Source: Nageia nagi
Taxonomy: Eukaryota > Pinophyta
Assembly: GCA_050084985.1 (NCBI GenBank)
Contig: JBITNC010000001.1
Location: 115,878,001 to 115,942,000 of the forward strand
Direction of reading: 5' to 3'
DNA length: 64,000 nucleotides
Under the pieces are notes generated by a model. That model was not told where the DNA came from, made no database searches, and saw nothing but the letters and a program-made list of their open reading frames with translations. A program made the translations under genes and the position numbers. Shown piece by piece: positions 12,531 to 23,050 of this stretch (the first letter of the stretch is position 1; the number at the start of each line of letters is the position of its first letter).

Positions 12531-15512
12531 CATTTCTCACCAATTTCATCAAGTAGTTTCCTTAGCCATAAGGCTTGTGCACTAGCTGCGATGAGGGCTA
12601 TATACTCAGCCTCATAAGAAGAGAGAGCAACTGTAGATTGCTTCTTAGAACTCCATGTTATCATTCTTGAACCAAGTGAGAAACATTGCCTAGAAGTGGA
12701 CTTCCTATCATCCAAATTGCTGCTCCAATCACTATCACTAAAACCAACAAGCTTAAACTTTTCAACATGAGAGTAGTGAAGACCATAACCAATGGTACCT
12801 TTGACATACCTCAAAATGCATTTTACAGCCTTCAAATGCAAAATAGAAGGATCATTCATGTATCTAGATACTAAAGAGACAGCAAATTGTATATCAGGCC
12901 TAGTGTTGCAAAGGAACATAAGGCTACCAACAATGCTTCTAAATTCTGTCACACTTGCTTTTGGAGCACCATCATCCTTACAAAGCAACTCACCATGAGC
13001 TACAGGATTGTGAACAGCAGTACAATTCATCATACCATACTTAGAAAGCATGTTCCTTGCATATTTACTTTGACAAACAAAAATCTCTTCTTGACATTGG
13101 TGGACCTCCATGCCAAGAAAGTACCTCATAAGGCCCAAATCCTTCATTTCAAACTCATTCATCAAATCAGTCTTAAACTTGTTGTTCAAGATGGGATCAC
13201 TTCCCATATATATCAAATCATCAACATAAAGAGAAACAAGCAAAATCTGATTTCCTTCTCTCTTGATGTAGAGTGTTGGCTCATTCTTGCTCCTCATGAG
13301 TCCAAAATTCTGAAAGTATCCATCTATGCGAGTGTACCAAGCTCTTGGAGCTTGCTTAAGACCATACAAGGCCTTCTTGAGCTTGTACACATGATGTTCT
13401 TTGCCTTGCACTTGAAAACCTTGAGGCTGCTATACAAAAACCTCTTCATCCAAGTAACCATTCAAGAATGCACTCTTCACATCCATGTGGTAGACACTCC
13501 AATGGTTTTGGGCAGCCATTGAAAGGAGCAACCTTACTGTTTCTTGCCTTGCAACCAGTGCAAAAGTCTCTTCAAAGTCTAAACCATGTTTTTGTGTGAA
13601 GCCTTTAACAACCAATCTTGCTTTATGTCTCTCTATGGTACCATCATTGTTGTACTTGGTCTTGTAGACCCACTTGGAGCCCACACACCTCTTTCCTTTG
13701 GGCAACTCACAAAGTTCCCAAGTGTCATTTTTGTTTATGGAGTGAAGCTCCTCTTCCATAGCCTTCACCCACACATTTTTGGTGCAAGCTTCCTCATAAC
13801 AAGATGGATCAAAAATAGAAATATTAGTATTTTGGACTGCACACAAAGCATAGTTCACCATCTCACCCTTTAGATCATCATCAAGTTCCATATTGCTAAA
13901 TTGCTTAACAAACTTCTCCATTTCATGAAATTGACTTCTTGATAGTCTTTTATGGAAATTTTGATCTAAAACTTGAGAAGGAGGATGGTTTTGAAAGTGT
14001 CTTTTACCTCTCTTGGTCTTCATCACTTCTTGGATCACATTTGGAGAGCCACCACTTGAAGGTGAGCTTGGAGTGGATTTTGAGCTTTGAGATGGACTTG
14101 ATGGAGGACTTGGAGGCACCACTTGGAGGTTTGGAAGAGAATTTGATCTCTTGGGCTGCACATTCTTTACTTGTGAAGTATCTTCATGGCTGGTCACTCC
14201 TCCTCCAATGTCTACAATGCATTTTTGTTGCTGTCCATACAATTTCCCCTCCTTAAAAATGACATCCCGGGAGACAAGCATTTTCTTGGTTTTAGGGTTG
14301 TAAAGCCTATATGCTTTACTCTCATCACTGTATCCAATGAACACACATGGTTCACTCTTTGCATCCAACTTTTTTCTATGCTCCTTTGGCACATGAGCAT
14401 ATGCCAAACACCCAAAAACTCTGAAATGCCGGATAGTAGGCTTCTTATCATACCAAGCCTCATAGGGGGTCTTGCCATCAACAGCACTAGTGGAACACCT
14501 ATTCAAGATGTAGTTTGCTGTCTTTACCGCTTTAGCCCAATACATGTAATGCAATTTTTTTGGATTGCATCAAACATCTTGCCATCTCCATGAGAGTTCT
14601 ATTCTTCCTCTTTGCCACACCATTTTGTTGAGGAGTATAGGCTATAGTAAACTGTCTTTTGATACCATTTTGCTTGCAAAATTCAAAAAAATTAGTAGAA
14701 GAATACTCTCCTCCTCTATCACTCCTCACAAATTTAATCTTATGTTCACATTCATTCTCAACCATCTCTTTGAATTCTTTAAAAAACTCAAATGCTTCAT
14801 CTTTATGCTTCAAAAAATAGACCCAACTCATTCTACTAAAATCATCAATGAAGGTGAGAAAATAAGAACTCATACCAAGACTTTTGTTTTGCATTGGTCC
14901 ACATAAATTAGTATGAACCAACTGTAGTGGGAATGAGTCCCTCCATGCTTTCCCATGATCAAATTTCTGCCTTGTTTGCTTGCCCAACACACAACCTTCA
15001 CAAACTAATTTTGGATTTTCAACAAGAGGTAAACCATGAACTAGCTTATGAGATAGTCTCAAACTACTGAAATTCACATGTCCAAATCTAAGATGCCATA
15101 ACCAGGACTCATCTTTAACAGCCACATTTGCAAGAATATTATCCCCCTTTTTTCCAAGTTTCAATGGGAATAAACGATTTGGAGACATTTTAACAGTAGT
15201 AACTAACTTATGCCCATGGTTCTTATCAAAAATTTTACATTTACCCTCATCAAATACTAGCTTGTAGTTATTTTCCAACATTTGCCCAATACTCAACAAA
15301 CTATGAGCCATATTCGGAGTGTGATACACATTGTGCATCTTCTTCATCCCATGCTTGGTAGGCACCTCAAGCATGCCTTTACCAGCCACCTCAATTGCAG
15401 AATTATTGCCAAGCTTGATACTTGACTTGTAGGAATGGTCCATGGATGAAAGTAGCTCCCCCTTACCAGTCATATGGTTTGAACATCCAGATTCCAACAA
15501 CCAAGTCTCCTC
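12515..15512 (-). pseudogene. copia-1 pol (protease-integrase-RT-RNase H), broken
   Basis: Three open pieces form one polyprotein: 15500-14532, 14554-13430 and 13411-12515. The protease motif reads LESGCSNHMTG where LDSG is expected, so the catalytic Asp is Glu. Integrase keeps its zinc-binding His/His/Cys/Cys (H136, H141, C167, C170 of the first piece). Its DDE triad is N198 (HTNLCGPM), D261 (SDRGGEY) and K297 (NGVAKRKNR). RT keeps YVDD (residues 62-65 of the last piece). RNase H stops shortly after SSYEAEYIAL. Lesions are a stop (13430-13432) and a frameshift in a seven-T run (14555-14561); the in-frame stop at 15513-15515 separates gag from pol. The overlapping plus-strand frames are antisense shadows. 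Confidence 0.9.
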
Positions 15513-16472
15513 TTATTTTGCTTCAGCCATATTAGCTGTCTCCTCCATGAAAAGAAAGAGAGTTTCACCATACTCTTCTTCCTCTCCAAAATTTGCCACT
15601 TTTCCATCACCATTTGCCGCTTGTTTTGCTCTACACTCCCTCTCATAATGCCCATACTTGTTGCAGTAGTAACATTGAGCATTCCTCTTATCACCATTGC
15701 TTCTACCTCTTCCTCTTATGCTGGAAGAGCCTCCTCTTCCTCTACCTCTACCTCTCCCTCTTTGCTGGTCTCTACCTCTACCTCTACCTTGTCCATTTGA
15801 GCTAGAATCACCTTCTTTTGCAGTAAAGGCTTTCTCCTCTTTACTGGACTGGACTGGTTCATCATCAACCATTTCTTCATGAGACATAAGGTAGCCAATG
15901 AGAGAATCTATCTCCATTTGAGAGAGGTCTTTTGTCTCCATCAATATCACAGCAATGTGATGCCACTTCTTGGTAAGAGATCTCAGAATTTTTTTTATTA
16001 CAATGGCCTTCTCCAAGGTCTCTCCAAGAGTTAGCATTTTGTTCATAATCTCTTTCACTCTAACACAATAATCTGAAGCTTTTTCACTCTCCTTCATTTT
16101 TAAATTCTCAAATTCTATCCTTAGAATCTGCAATTTTGCCTCCTTCACTTGATCACTCCCTTGGAATCCTGCCTTCAACATAGCCCAAGCCTCTTTGGCT
16201 ATCTTGCAACCTACAATTCTTGGAAAAATGCTCCTATTAAGAGCTACTTGGAGATGAGACAAGGCAAGAGAGTTCTTGCTCCTACATTCCTTCATAGCTT
16301 TCTTATCTTCTACAGAAAGAGAGCTCCAATCTGCTGGCTCTACATAGCCATCATCAACAACATCCCATAAATCTTTGCCAGTGAGCAAAGTTTGTATCTT
16401 GATGCTCCAATATCCATAGTCACTGCCATCAAACTCTGGAATGGGAATGGATGAGCTTGTGTTACTGGCCAT
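15513..16472 (-). CDS. copia-1 gag polyprotein (319 codons, relic)
   Basis: An open frame starts MASNTSSSIPIPEFDGSDY, typical of plant copia Gag ('F.G.NY..W...M'). Residues about 20-200 resemble the UBN2/Retrotran_gag_2 capsid region. An RG-rich tract spans residues 228-257 and a CX2CX4HX4C zinc knuckle is at C267, C270, H275, C280. Gag would package element RNA in cytoplasmic particles. The TAA at 15513 lies in the same frame as the protease, so in the ancestor gag probably read through into pol as one ORF, as is usual for copia. The frame itself is undamaged over its length. Whether it is expressed cannot be seen, and the LTR-bounded element as a whole is defective. Confidence 0.85.
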   Translation of the reverse strand: MASNTSSSIPIPEFDGSDYGYWSIKIQTLLTGKDLWDVVDDGYVEPADWSSLSVEDKKAMKECRSKNSLALSHLQVALNRSIFPRIVGCKIAKEAWAMLKAGFQGSDQVKEAKLQILRIEFENLKMKESEKASDYCVRVKEIMNKMLTLGETLEKAIVIKKILRSLTKKWHHIAVILMETKDLSQMEIDSLIGYLMSHEEMVDDEPVQSSKEEKAFTAKEGDSSSNGQGRGRGRDQQRGRGRGRGRGGSSSIRGRGRSNGDKRNAQCYYCNKYGHYERECRAKQAANGDGKVANFGEEEEYGETLFLFMEETANMAEAK

Positions 16473-16565
16473 TATACCTGCAAATAAGAAACCAAAACAC
16501 TACAAGCAAATTTTACAATTGCTAGAAGCCACAGGCTTTCTCAAACCCAACTCAGACCCAACAAT

Positions 16566-16577
16566 GCTCTGATACCA
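16566..16577 (-). other. copia-1 primer-binding site (initiator tRNA-Met type)
   Basis: The plus strand reads GCTCTGATACCA, the reverse complement of TGGTATCAGAGC, the standard plant site complementary to the 3' end of initiator tRNA-Met. It lies two bases from the LTR end at 16580, on the gag side, which fixes the element orientation. Confidence 0.9.
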
Positions 16578-16711
16578 AATGAAGAAAAATGGACCATTAC
16601 AGAATATTGAAACATCAGATAATAGATTGCATTACTATGGATCAAGATTACAATCCTTGAGCTTCAAAACATTTCAAAAACCTTTAAACAATTTCTGGAG
16701 CCAAACTACAG

Positions 16712-16813
16712 ACGCTTTCTGGTGCTAGACGCTTTCTGGTGCTAGACGCTTTCTGGAGCTAGACGCTTTCTGGTGCTAGATGCTTTCTGGAGCTAGACGC
16801 TTTCTAGAGCTCA
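16712..16813. repeat. 17-bp tandem repeat, six copies, in copia-1 LTR
   Basis: Six copies of ACGCTTTCTGGTGCTAG follow head to tail with few changes (GGTGC/GGAGC). A related GAGCTCATCTGAAG pair follows. In this position the array lies in the LTR, where repeats often have enhancer roles. No such role can be shown here. Confidence 0.9.
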
Positions 16814-16879
16814 TCTGAAGTTTTTTTGGAGCTCATCTGAAGTTTGACTGGAGTCCCTTTTTCTCACGCTCTACTTAAG

Positions 16880-17060
16880 TTGGTTTGTAATTAAAGTATT
16901 TACAGCTCACATCCACTATAAATGTTACGTTGTCAGGTCAGTTACCAACTACTTCATCAGATTAAATAGTTTTAGCATATTCTTGCTGTAGCCACCAACT
17001 GCATAGCCTTCAATCATTACAACCCGTTAAACTATGTAAAAGGAAGGAAAACGCCTCAAC
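16880..17060 (-). pseudogene. PPR-protein gene fragment, copy X''
   Basis: From 17040 downward the minus strand gives MIEGYAVGGYSKNMLKLFN, then LMK, a stop, and after a shift a DNVTFIVDVSCKYF tract. This aligns with the PPR consensus (AMIEGYAxHGxSKEALKLFxxM....PDxVTFVxVLSAC). The DNA also matches copy X' through 'tgatgaagta.ttgg'. It sits either just outside or, if the ATTTT duplication is right, inside the copia-1 LTR. Confidence 0.6.
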
Positions 17061-17339
17061 CAGGTGACATGGAGTGAAACGGATCTGATGCTAAGTTGTC
17101 TACAATTTTAGTATAATTGTAGATCATATTTAAATTTTATGATGTTTATCTTCTTATTCATTTGCCATCTACATTGCATAATCTTCATTTCCAAAAATGA
17201 GGCCTAAAACTTGATGTGACTATTTTAACAAATTGATCAAAAAGTGAGACAAGGTGCAAGCCGCTTGCAAGTATTCTTTTAGTCCATGACCTTGTAGTTT
17301 TTTTGTAATATATGACCTCATATTCTTCTACATTCTGTA

Positions 17340-17700
17340 TATATATTTTTGCCTTGTATTTTTTTGTATTTTTTAGAAATATTATTTTATGTGTATCCTA
17401 AAATCAACGTAAACCATAAACTTGTGTTTGTATAATGCATCTTGTTAAACAATACCTGAGTGTTGTGTATTTTTCCACATTTTTCATACATGTTTATAGG
17501 TATTTATAAAGAAACCTATTTTATGTGTATCCTGTAATCATTGTAGTCCATAAAAATTATGTTTACATCATGCATCTTGTTAAATAATTTCTAGGCCTTT
17601 GTATTATTCTATATTTTGAATTCATGGCAAATGTTACAGAGTTTGGCTTTACATATGATAATTGTATTTTCTTAAAATTCTAAAATTTCATATCATATGG
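17340..17700 (-). pseudogene. PPR-protein gene fragment, two repeats
   Basis: The minus strand from 17690 reads FKKIQLSYVKPNSVTFA, a very typical PPR helix junction (QM.L.GVKPNSVTFAS). After frameshifts it continues with KLFNKMHDVNIIF, then MYEKCGKIHNTQVLFNKM and HYTNTSLWFTLILGYT before a stop. The repeats are spaced about 105-135 bases, consistent with PLS-class PPR units of 31-36 residues. Frame changes and stops exclude function. Confidence 0.7.
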
Positions 17701-17940
17701 TGGAATTGGATCATTTCATATCATATTTTGTATTTAGATCATTTCATATCATTGGTATAAATGCATCATTTCAAACCATATGGCATACTTAGATCATTTC
17801 ATATCATATCCTACACTTGGATCATTTCATATCATATGGTACAATTGCATCATTTGAGACCATATGGTGTAATTAGACCATTTCATATTATATATTGGTG
17901 CATTTGGATCATTCTATATCATATATGGTTTACTTGACCA
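17695..17940. repeat. ~32-bp minisatellite, about eight copies
   Basis: Imperfect copies of 'atcatttcatatcatatgg' plus a variable 12-base spacer follow each other at about 32-base intervals. Reverse-complement relatives lie in the blocks at 6838-7400. No coding content. Confidence 0.75.
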
Positions 17941-19562
17941 TGAACATGCTTAGTTTAGACCTTGTGTGCATGTAGCTTACATCCTAGTCTAATATCATAT
18001 TAATATTGTATTCCAAGGTTGAAAGTATCATAGATTATTTTATCATATCCCATTATATCAATTTCTTAAATCAATCCACCACATCATTGGGAAGGATAGG
18101 CATATCACAATTATACTGAGACATCTGGCTCTTGCATTTTTACCCTCTTGGTTAGGGTGTGGGAGACCTGCATCCTCTAAATATAGTTTTAAACTTATTA
18201 GATTCCTTGGATGCTCAAGGTCCCTTCGAATGGGAATCCCATACATATTTATTTCATATGATCTTTGAAGTGCATTCTTCTACATGTTTGCAGGCTTGAA
18301 GAGAAGAATGAGAGGAGCATAGTCATCCAAGAATTAAAGCCATATTAGTCACATCATGTCAATATCAAGGCCTATTATTAAGGTAATCATAATTGAGGTA
18401 TCTTTGTTGTATTATATAGCATATTAACATGTGTAATTACTTGATAATGATATGGTGTGCATATAAGTTTTTTGTTGGTGTTAATAGTTAATTTTATTTT
18501 CAATTATATTATGTGTTGAAAATTTGCATATGAATGATGATTGGTCAATCCACTGGTTTATCCTTTGAGAGTCCATAACCATCATTATAATTAGGCTCAC
18601 TAATGATTGAGCTTGTGCGCTTTAGGTAACCAAGGATGGTGTAACCTTAGAGCATTATTTAAATTGAAAGAATGCTTCTAGGCTACACCCTTTTTGTCTA
18701 AATAAATTATTATATGGTGGTTTTAAACCACCCCTAAAATGTGATAGTTTATATCCACACCCATTAGTAGTTGAAACCCATCTCAAAATATCCTTAAGTG
18801 ATGGTTTAATGATCCATATGGTGGCATTTAGAATCCACCACCATAGAGGATCGAGTTTTGGTGGTGTCTTCATAAAGAATGGCAAAATAATTATCAATAA
18901 GTGCCTTAGGTGGCATTTATAAAGCCCCTAATGGCCCCTTTTGGTCTAGTTTTGATTTCCCATTTTAAGGAGTTCCCTAAATATGGTACACTTATTTTCC
19001 ATTTGAATAAAAGTGTATGAAAATATTCAAGAAACAAGTATCTAAGTAAAGCCTACTAGGGGACATCCTATACCACAAAAGCTAATGAACCACACCCTAT
19101 TAGGGAGCATACTCTACCATAGAAACTAATAATGTATATCTTATTTAGGGATAACTTATATCATACAAGGCATCATCCAAGTAAGCAATTTAAACTTAAA
19201 AGAAAAATAACATAACAAGAATTAGGAAAGGGGTAAAAAGGGTAAATTACCATGAAATTAGCTTAAACCATATATCATCATATAACAATATAGCTTAACA
19301 TCCCATATATTGGTAAATATTTAAGATATGTAAGAACCTAGTAATATACTAAATATTATGCATCTTAAGACATTCTACACTTAATACATATTCTTTAAAT
19401 TATCCAAAAAGGTACTTTCTCTTATAATCCAAGAAAGGGAAACAATTTTTTTTTTAAAAGTGTGTAATATTACTCTTGCATGTTATTCATAACATTGGTT
19501 TGTTAGAGTGAATATCTTTATAAAATGATCACTAATGTGTTATCATTTTTACTCAATGTAAT
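17941..19562. other. intergenic DNA, no gene seen
   Basis: Short frames only. Phrases such as 'tggtggttttaaaccacc' near 18715 and 'aaccaccccat' near 20605 may belong to one decayed repeat flanking the microsatellite, but I could not define its ends. Confidence 0.5.
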
Positions 19563-19756
19563 ATACCATTATAAACCCACTTTCATTGGAAAATAGTCTC
19601 TCCCCATCACATTTTTCATAAAAGTGAACATCATACAACATAATCAATTTCACCATAATATACCATCATAAACCCACTTTCATTTCAAAATAGTCTCTTC
19701 CCATTATATTTTTCATAAAAGTGAACATCATACAATATAATCAATTTCATTTAAAA
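19563..19756. repeat. 97-bp tandem duplication
   Basis: Copy 1 (19563-19659) and copy 2 (19660-19756) share 'ataaacccactttcatt' and 'ttcataaaagtgaacatcat' with a handful of substitutions. Non-coding. Confidence 0.85.
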
Positions 19757-19926
19757 TGTTTTCTCTCTCATCTCTCTCTTTACATTTGCTCAAAATACTC
19801 ACTCTTTCTCAACATAATGGATTTCTCTTAAAAGACTCTAACAAAATGGTAAATAAATATTTGAAAACCTTGAAAAGGGTAATATTGGGCCATAAAAGGA
19901 TGAAAGAAACATCTTAATAATAAATA

Positions 19927-19928
<2 letters not shown>

Positions 19929-19974
<46 letters not shown>

Positions 19975-20169
19975 GTGTGTGCGTGCATGTGCGTGCGTGC
20001 GTGCGTGCGTGGTGCGTGGGTGGGTGTGCGTGCGGGTGGGTGTGCGTGCGTGTGGGGTGTGCGTGCGTTGGTGTGCATGCGTGTGTGTGTGCGTGCGTGT
20101 GTGTGTGTGCGTGTGTGTGTGCGTATCGTGCGTGCGTGGTGCGTGGTGCGTGCTGGGGTGTGCGTGGTG

Positions 20170-20268
<99 letters not shown>

Positions 20269-20300
20269 AGAGAGAGGAAGAGAGAGAGAGAGAGAGAAAG

Positions 20301-20379
<79 letters not shown>

Positions 20380-20440
20380 GAGATGAGAGAAGAGAGAGAG
20401 TGAGAGAGAGATGAGAGAGAGAGAGAGAGAAGAGAGAGAA
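19929..20440. repeat. compound GT then GA microsatellite, ~510 bp
   Basis: About 270 bases of (GT/GC)n (19929-20202) pass abruptly into about 240 bases of (GA)n broken by single-base slips. The long Cys/Val and Arg/Glu open frames here arise only from the dinucleotide periodicity and are not genes. Alternating purine-pyrimidine followed by a homopurine run could adopt non-B DNA. Its true length may be affected by assembly. Confidence 0.95.
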
Positions 20441-23050
20441 ATGAAATTTTTTCTCCTCTAACTCCTTAGTTGGTAAACTAAAAAAACTTAAAAATGAAAT
20501 GAAAATTTCAAACTACTTTCCTAGTTTTAGTTTTTATTTTTTTTTTATTTTCATTAAGGGGAAATTTTAAGCCACCTCATTATGGTTTTTGGGAGCTATT
20601 TTTAACCACCCCATAAAAGTTGCCACTAAAACCCTAAATTGAGGTAGTTAAAAACCACCTCAAATTGCCCATCTCCAAAGCCCATTTTAAGTCTGGTGTA
20701 GGAACTTAGCAAGAAGGTAATGAAAACCTTTTCAAGAATATCACCAACCAAAATCAAACATCTAAGGAGATAATAAAATGAAAATACACAATCCATTTCC
20801 TCAAATCCTAATATCGTAATTACAAAAAATCGTTACTACTAGTAAAATAATTTGTATATATATCATCCTCCAAGTTACCTAATTTTCAAAGTATGACTTC
20901 CTTAAAAAGTGGTTAATGGTAACTCATTTTTTATCATACACATGTTGATATGAGTATTAACTAATCAATATCATTATCTCAAAAGTAAAAGTATATTAAA
21001 AAAGAAAAGAAAATATCATTACATCCATATTGTATATGTACTATATCCTAAGATGCATACATCTGGAAATAATCAATAAACATAAGTTAGGAATGGGCCA
21101 CACATAAACAAGAATAATACAAAAAAGATGACCTAAAAAAATCATATACATACATATGTATATAATTTAAAGTACAAAATAGTAAAGGAGGGGAAGTAGC
21201 CTAAGGAGGACCTAAAAATCTCTCTCCTTGTCCTTCTTGACCTAAAGTTCCACAAAAGTAAGGTTGATCCATAAAGCTACTACACAGAGAATCCATCATG
21301 GTCCCTTAAGTACACAACCTCTATGTACCAAACACATAAGAATAAAGATGGAGAATCCTTAGAATCAAATACATGAATCATCAATACAACATGATAATAT
21401 ATTACACAATTACTCTAATACATAATCTCATTTTAGAAAAATTACTGTAGTTAACATTCTCAAATTGCTACAAATTCCTACTATTAAATTTTCATTAAAG
21501 AGATGTCAACTCCTATGGCATCCTCTCTTTTTCTTGCTACCATGCCTCTCGCTCTTACCATAATACCTTATGTTCTACTATGATTTAATCCCTATCAATT
21601 TAAAGTTAATCATGCTTTCCTCTTAGTTTATCTCGCTCATGGTTTCATGAGCGACTACTAGATTATTGATCACTTTGTAACCCTTTGTGCTATTATTGAA
21701 AAGGTTTTCCAACATTTTGTCAAAGTCTTTTATTGCTTAGTTAACTTCAAAAAGCTTTTTAACTTGATGTAGAGACTTCTCTGTCTCCAACATCTCCATG
21801 ATAATGGTATATTTAATCCCCTTATTCTAGTTATCATGGACACTAGTAATCTTTTGACCTTGGATGTCAAGAGTGATTCAAACAATATCTTCCAATTCCC
21901 TGTACGATGCCTTAACCCTCTCTTCTTATCTTAATGAAGCTCTTTTTGCCCATCATTCTTGGTTCTTTAACAAGATTTCCCATGGTTGATGGCCCTCCAT
22001 ATCAATTTTTGAGTTTTAGGCTTCAGATAATGTGCAAACCTCGATTGCATTCCTACTCATCGACATCTTCTACTTCTCTTCTTTCTTCTCTCCATCTCCC
22101 CAAAAAGGATCCTCCCCTCGTTATTGTAATAGTAGGGTTAAGGTTTAAGGATTATTTTCCCTCATACCTCCTTACCCCTTTATTTTTTTGTTTGCTTAAT
22201 TGTCATAGTTAACTTTCTTTTTTAAGGTTTTTTTCCCTAATTATTTCTACTTCTTAAGTTGTACTCCCAAGTCCCTTGACTTTATTAGTTACATATGAAC
22301 ATTAATATAATTTTCTTATCTATAACAAAACTCTAATTTCTTAATTAGAGTGATTGATAACTTCAAAAAAAAAATACATAATTCATATTAATCTTACATG
22401 AACAATTATTAAAAATACTTCAGTTAAACACAAAATATACAAAAAATAATCAAAAACTTATATAATTATTTATTCTTTTTTATTATCATCTTCATATATT
22501 ATTATTGTTATCAATTTATTAACAAACCTAATATACACATTAAATACTTCACACCTACATCATTTATTTATCTTCTTATTCCATATATCACATAAATTAT
22601 ACAATATACTTATAATATGTTTACAACTATATGGATTTCTACTTCTCAATCATATTAGATCAATTTTCATTTGGTCTGCATACATTAACTATATGGTTGT
22701 TTCCTTTTAATAAATGAGCATGGCAGCTCTCCTACTCTCACCCACACGGCTCTATGCGTTCAACAACCCCTTCTTAAAATCAGCCACACGCCATCAACAT
22801 TAGTTTGAAGATTCAAGTCGCCTTCACAGTCCACACTGAGCATCTCTTTAACAAATTGCAAATGGATCCAAGCCTAACACAGCTCAAATGCATTAAATTT
22901 TCATTTCATCCTGCCACCAGCTGCTCAACCTTGCCATAACTCTTTCGTTACCATCACAACCATTGACATACACCTAACTCTAATGCAATACAGCCTTCTT
23001 ATTAGTCTTGCTTTACGGGTTTGTTCCACACAGGGTTGAGGATTGGGAAG
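20441..23050. other. intergenic DNA upstream of the ECR gene
   Basis: No gene is recognised. From 21500 to 22375 the plus strand is pyrimidine-rich and ends in 'gtcccttgact' followed by an A10 run near 22365. That looks like the 3' tail of a 5'-truncated LINE, but no reverse-transcriptase motif remains, so this is only a suggestion. From about 22720 to 23050 base composition becomes less AT-rich, as expected for the promoter and leader of the gene starting at 23051. I could not pick a convincing TATA box. Confidence 0.4.

Larger units (their letters stand above)
12431..17104 (-). mobile_element. Ty1/copia retrotransposon, defective (copia-1)
   Basis: The order on the minus strand is 5' LTR (right end), primer-binding site (16566-16577), gag (16472-15513), protease, integrase, reverse transcriptase, partial RNase H (to 12515), and the last ~100 bases of the 3' LTR (12431-12530). 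Integrase precedes reverse transcriptase, which is the copia order. The two LTR ends differ at 3 of 100 bases by eye. The right boundary is less certain. A CA end at 17103-17104 followed by ATTTT (17105-17109) matches ATTTT at 12426-12430, and the termini TGTAGA/TCTTCA are nearly inverted. But that limit places PPR-like sequence inside the LTR. The element cannot move by itself, because gag-pol is broken and the 3' end is truncated. Confidence 0.85.
16580..17104 (-). repeat. copia-1 5' LTR (outer limit tentative)
   Basis: The inner end at 16580 is certain, because it adjoins the primer-binding site and is repeated at 12431. The outer end is inferred from CA at 17103-17104 plus the ATTTT duplication and near-inverted termini. 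The LTR contains a 17-bp tandem array (16712-16813) and two ~22-bp repeats ('agctcatctgaag', 16806-16850). Beyond about 16880 the sequence matches PPR relics, so the real LTR could end near 16870 with an unrecognised target duplication. Confidence 0.55.

Noticed and set aside
12686-16370. Many plus-strand frames of 60-211 codons across the copia-1 element
   Set aside because: They lie antisense to well-recognised gag and pol on the minus strand, lack family resemblance and arise because the opposite strand is coding.
19929-20414. Open frames of 70-161 codons rich in Cys/Val and Arg/Glu
   Set aside because: They are translations of GT and GA dinucleotide repeats in every frame; no unique protein sequence.
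21500-22375. LINE 3' tail with poly(A) upstream of ECR
   Set aside because: The pyrimidine-rich text and A10 run are suggestive, but no RT motif or target duplication was found, so it is not listed as an element.
22600-23050. Possible TATA boxes upstream of ECR
   Set aside because: The region is AT-rich and several TATA-like strings occur with nothing to rank them; no transcription start can be inferred.
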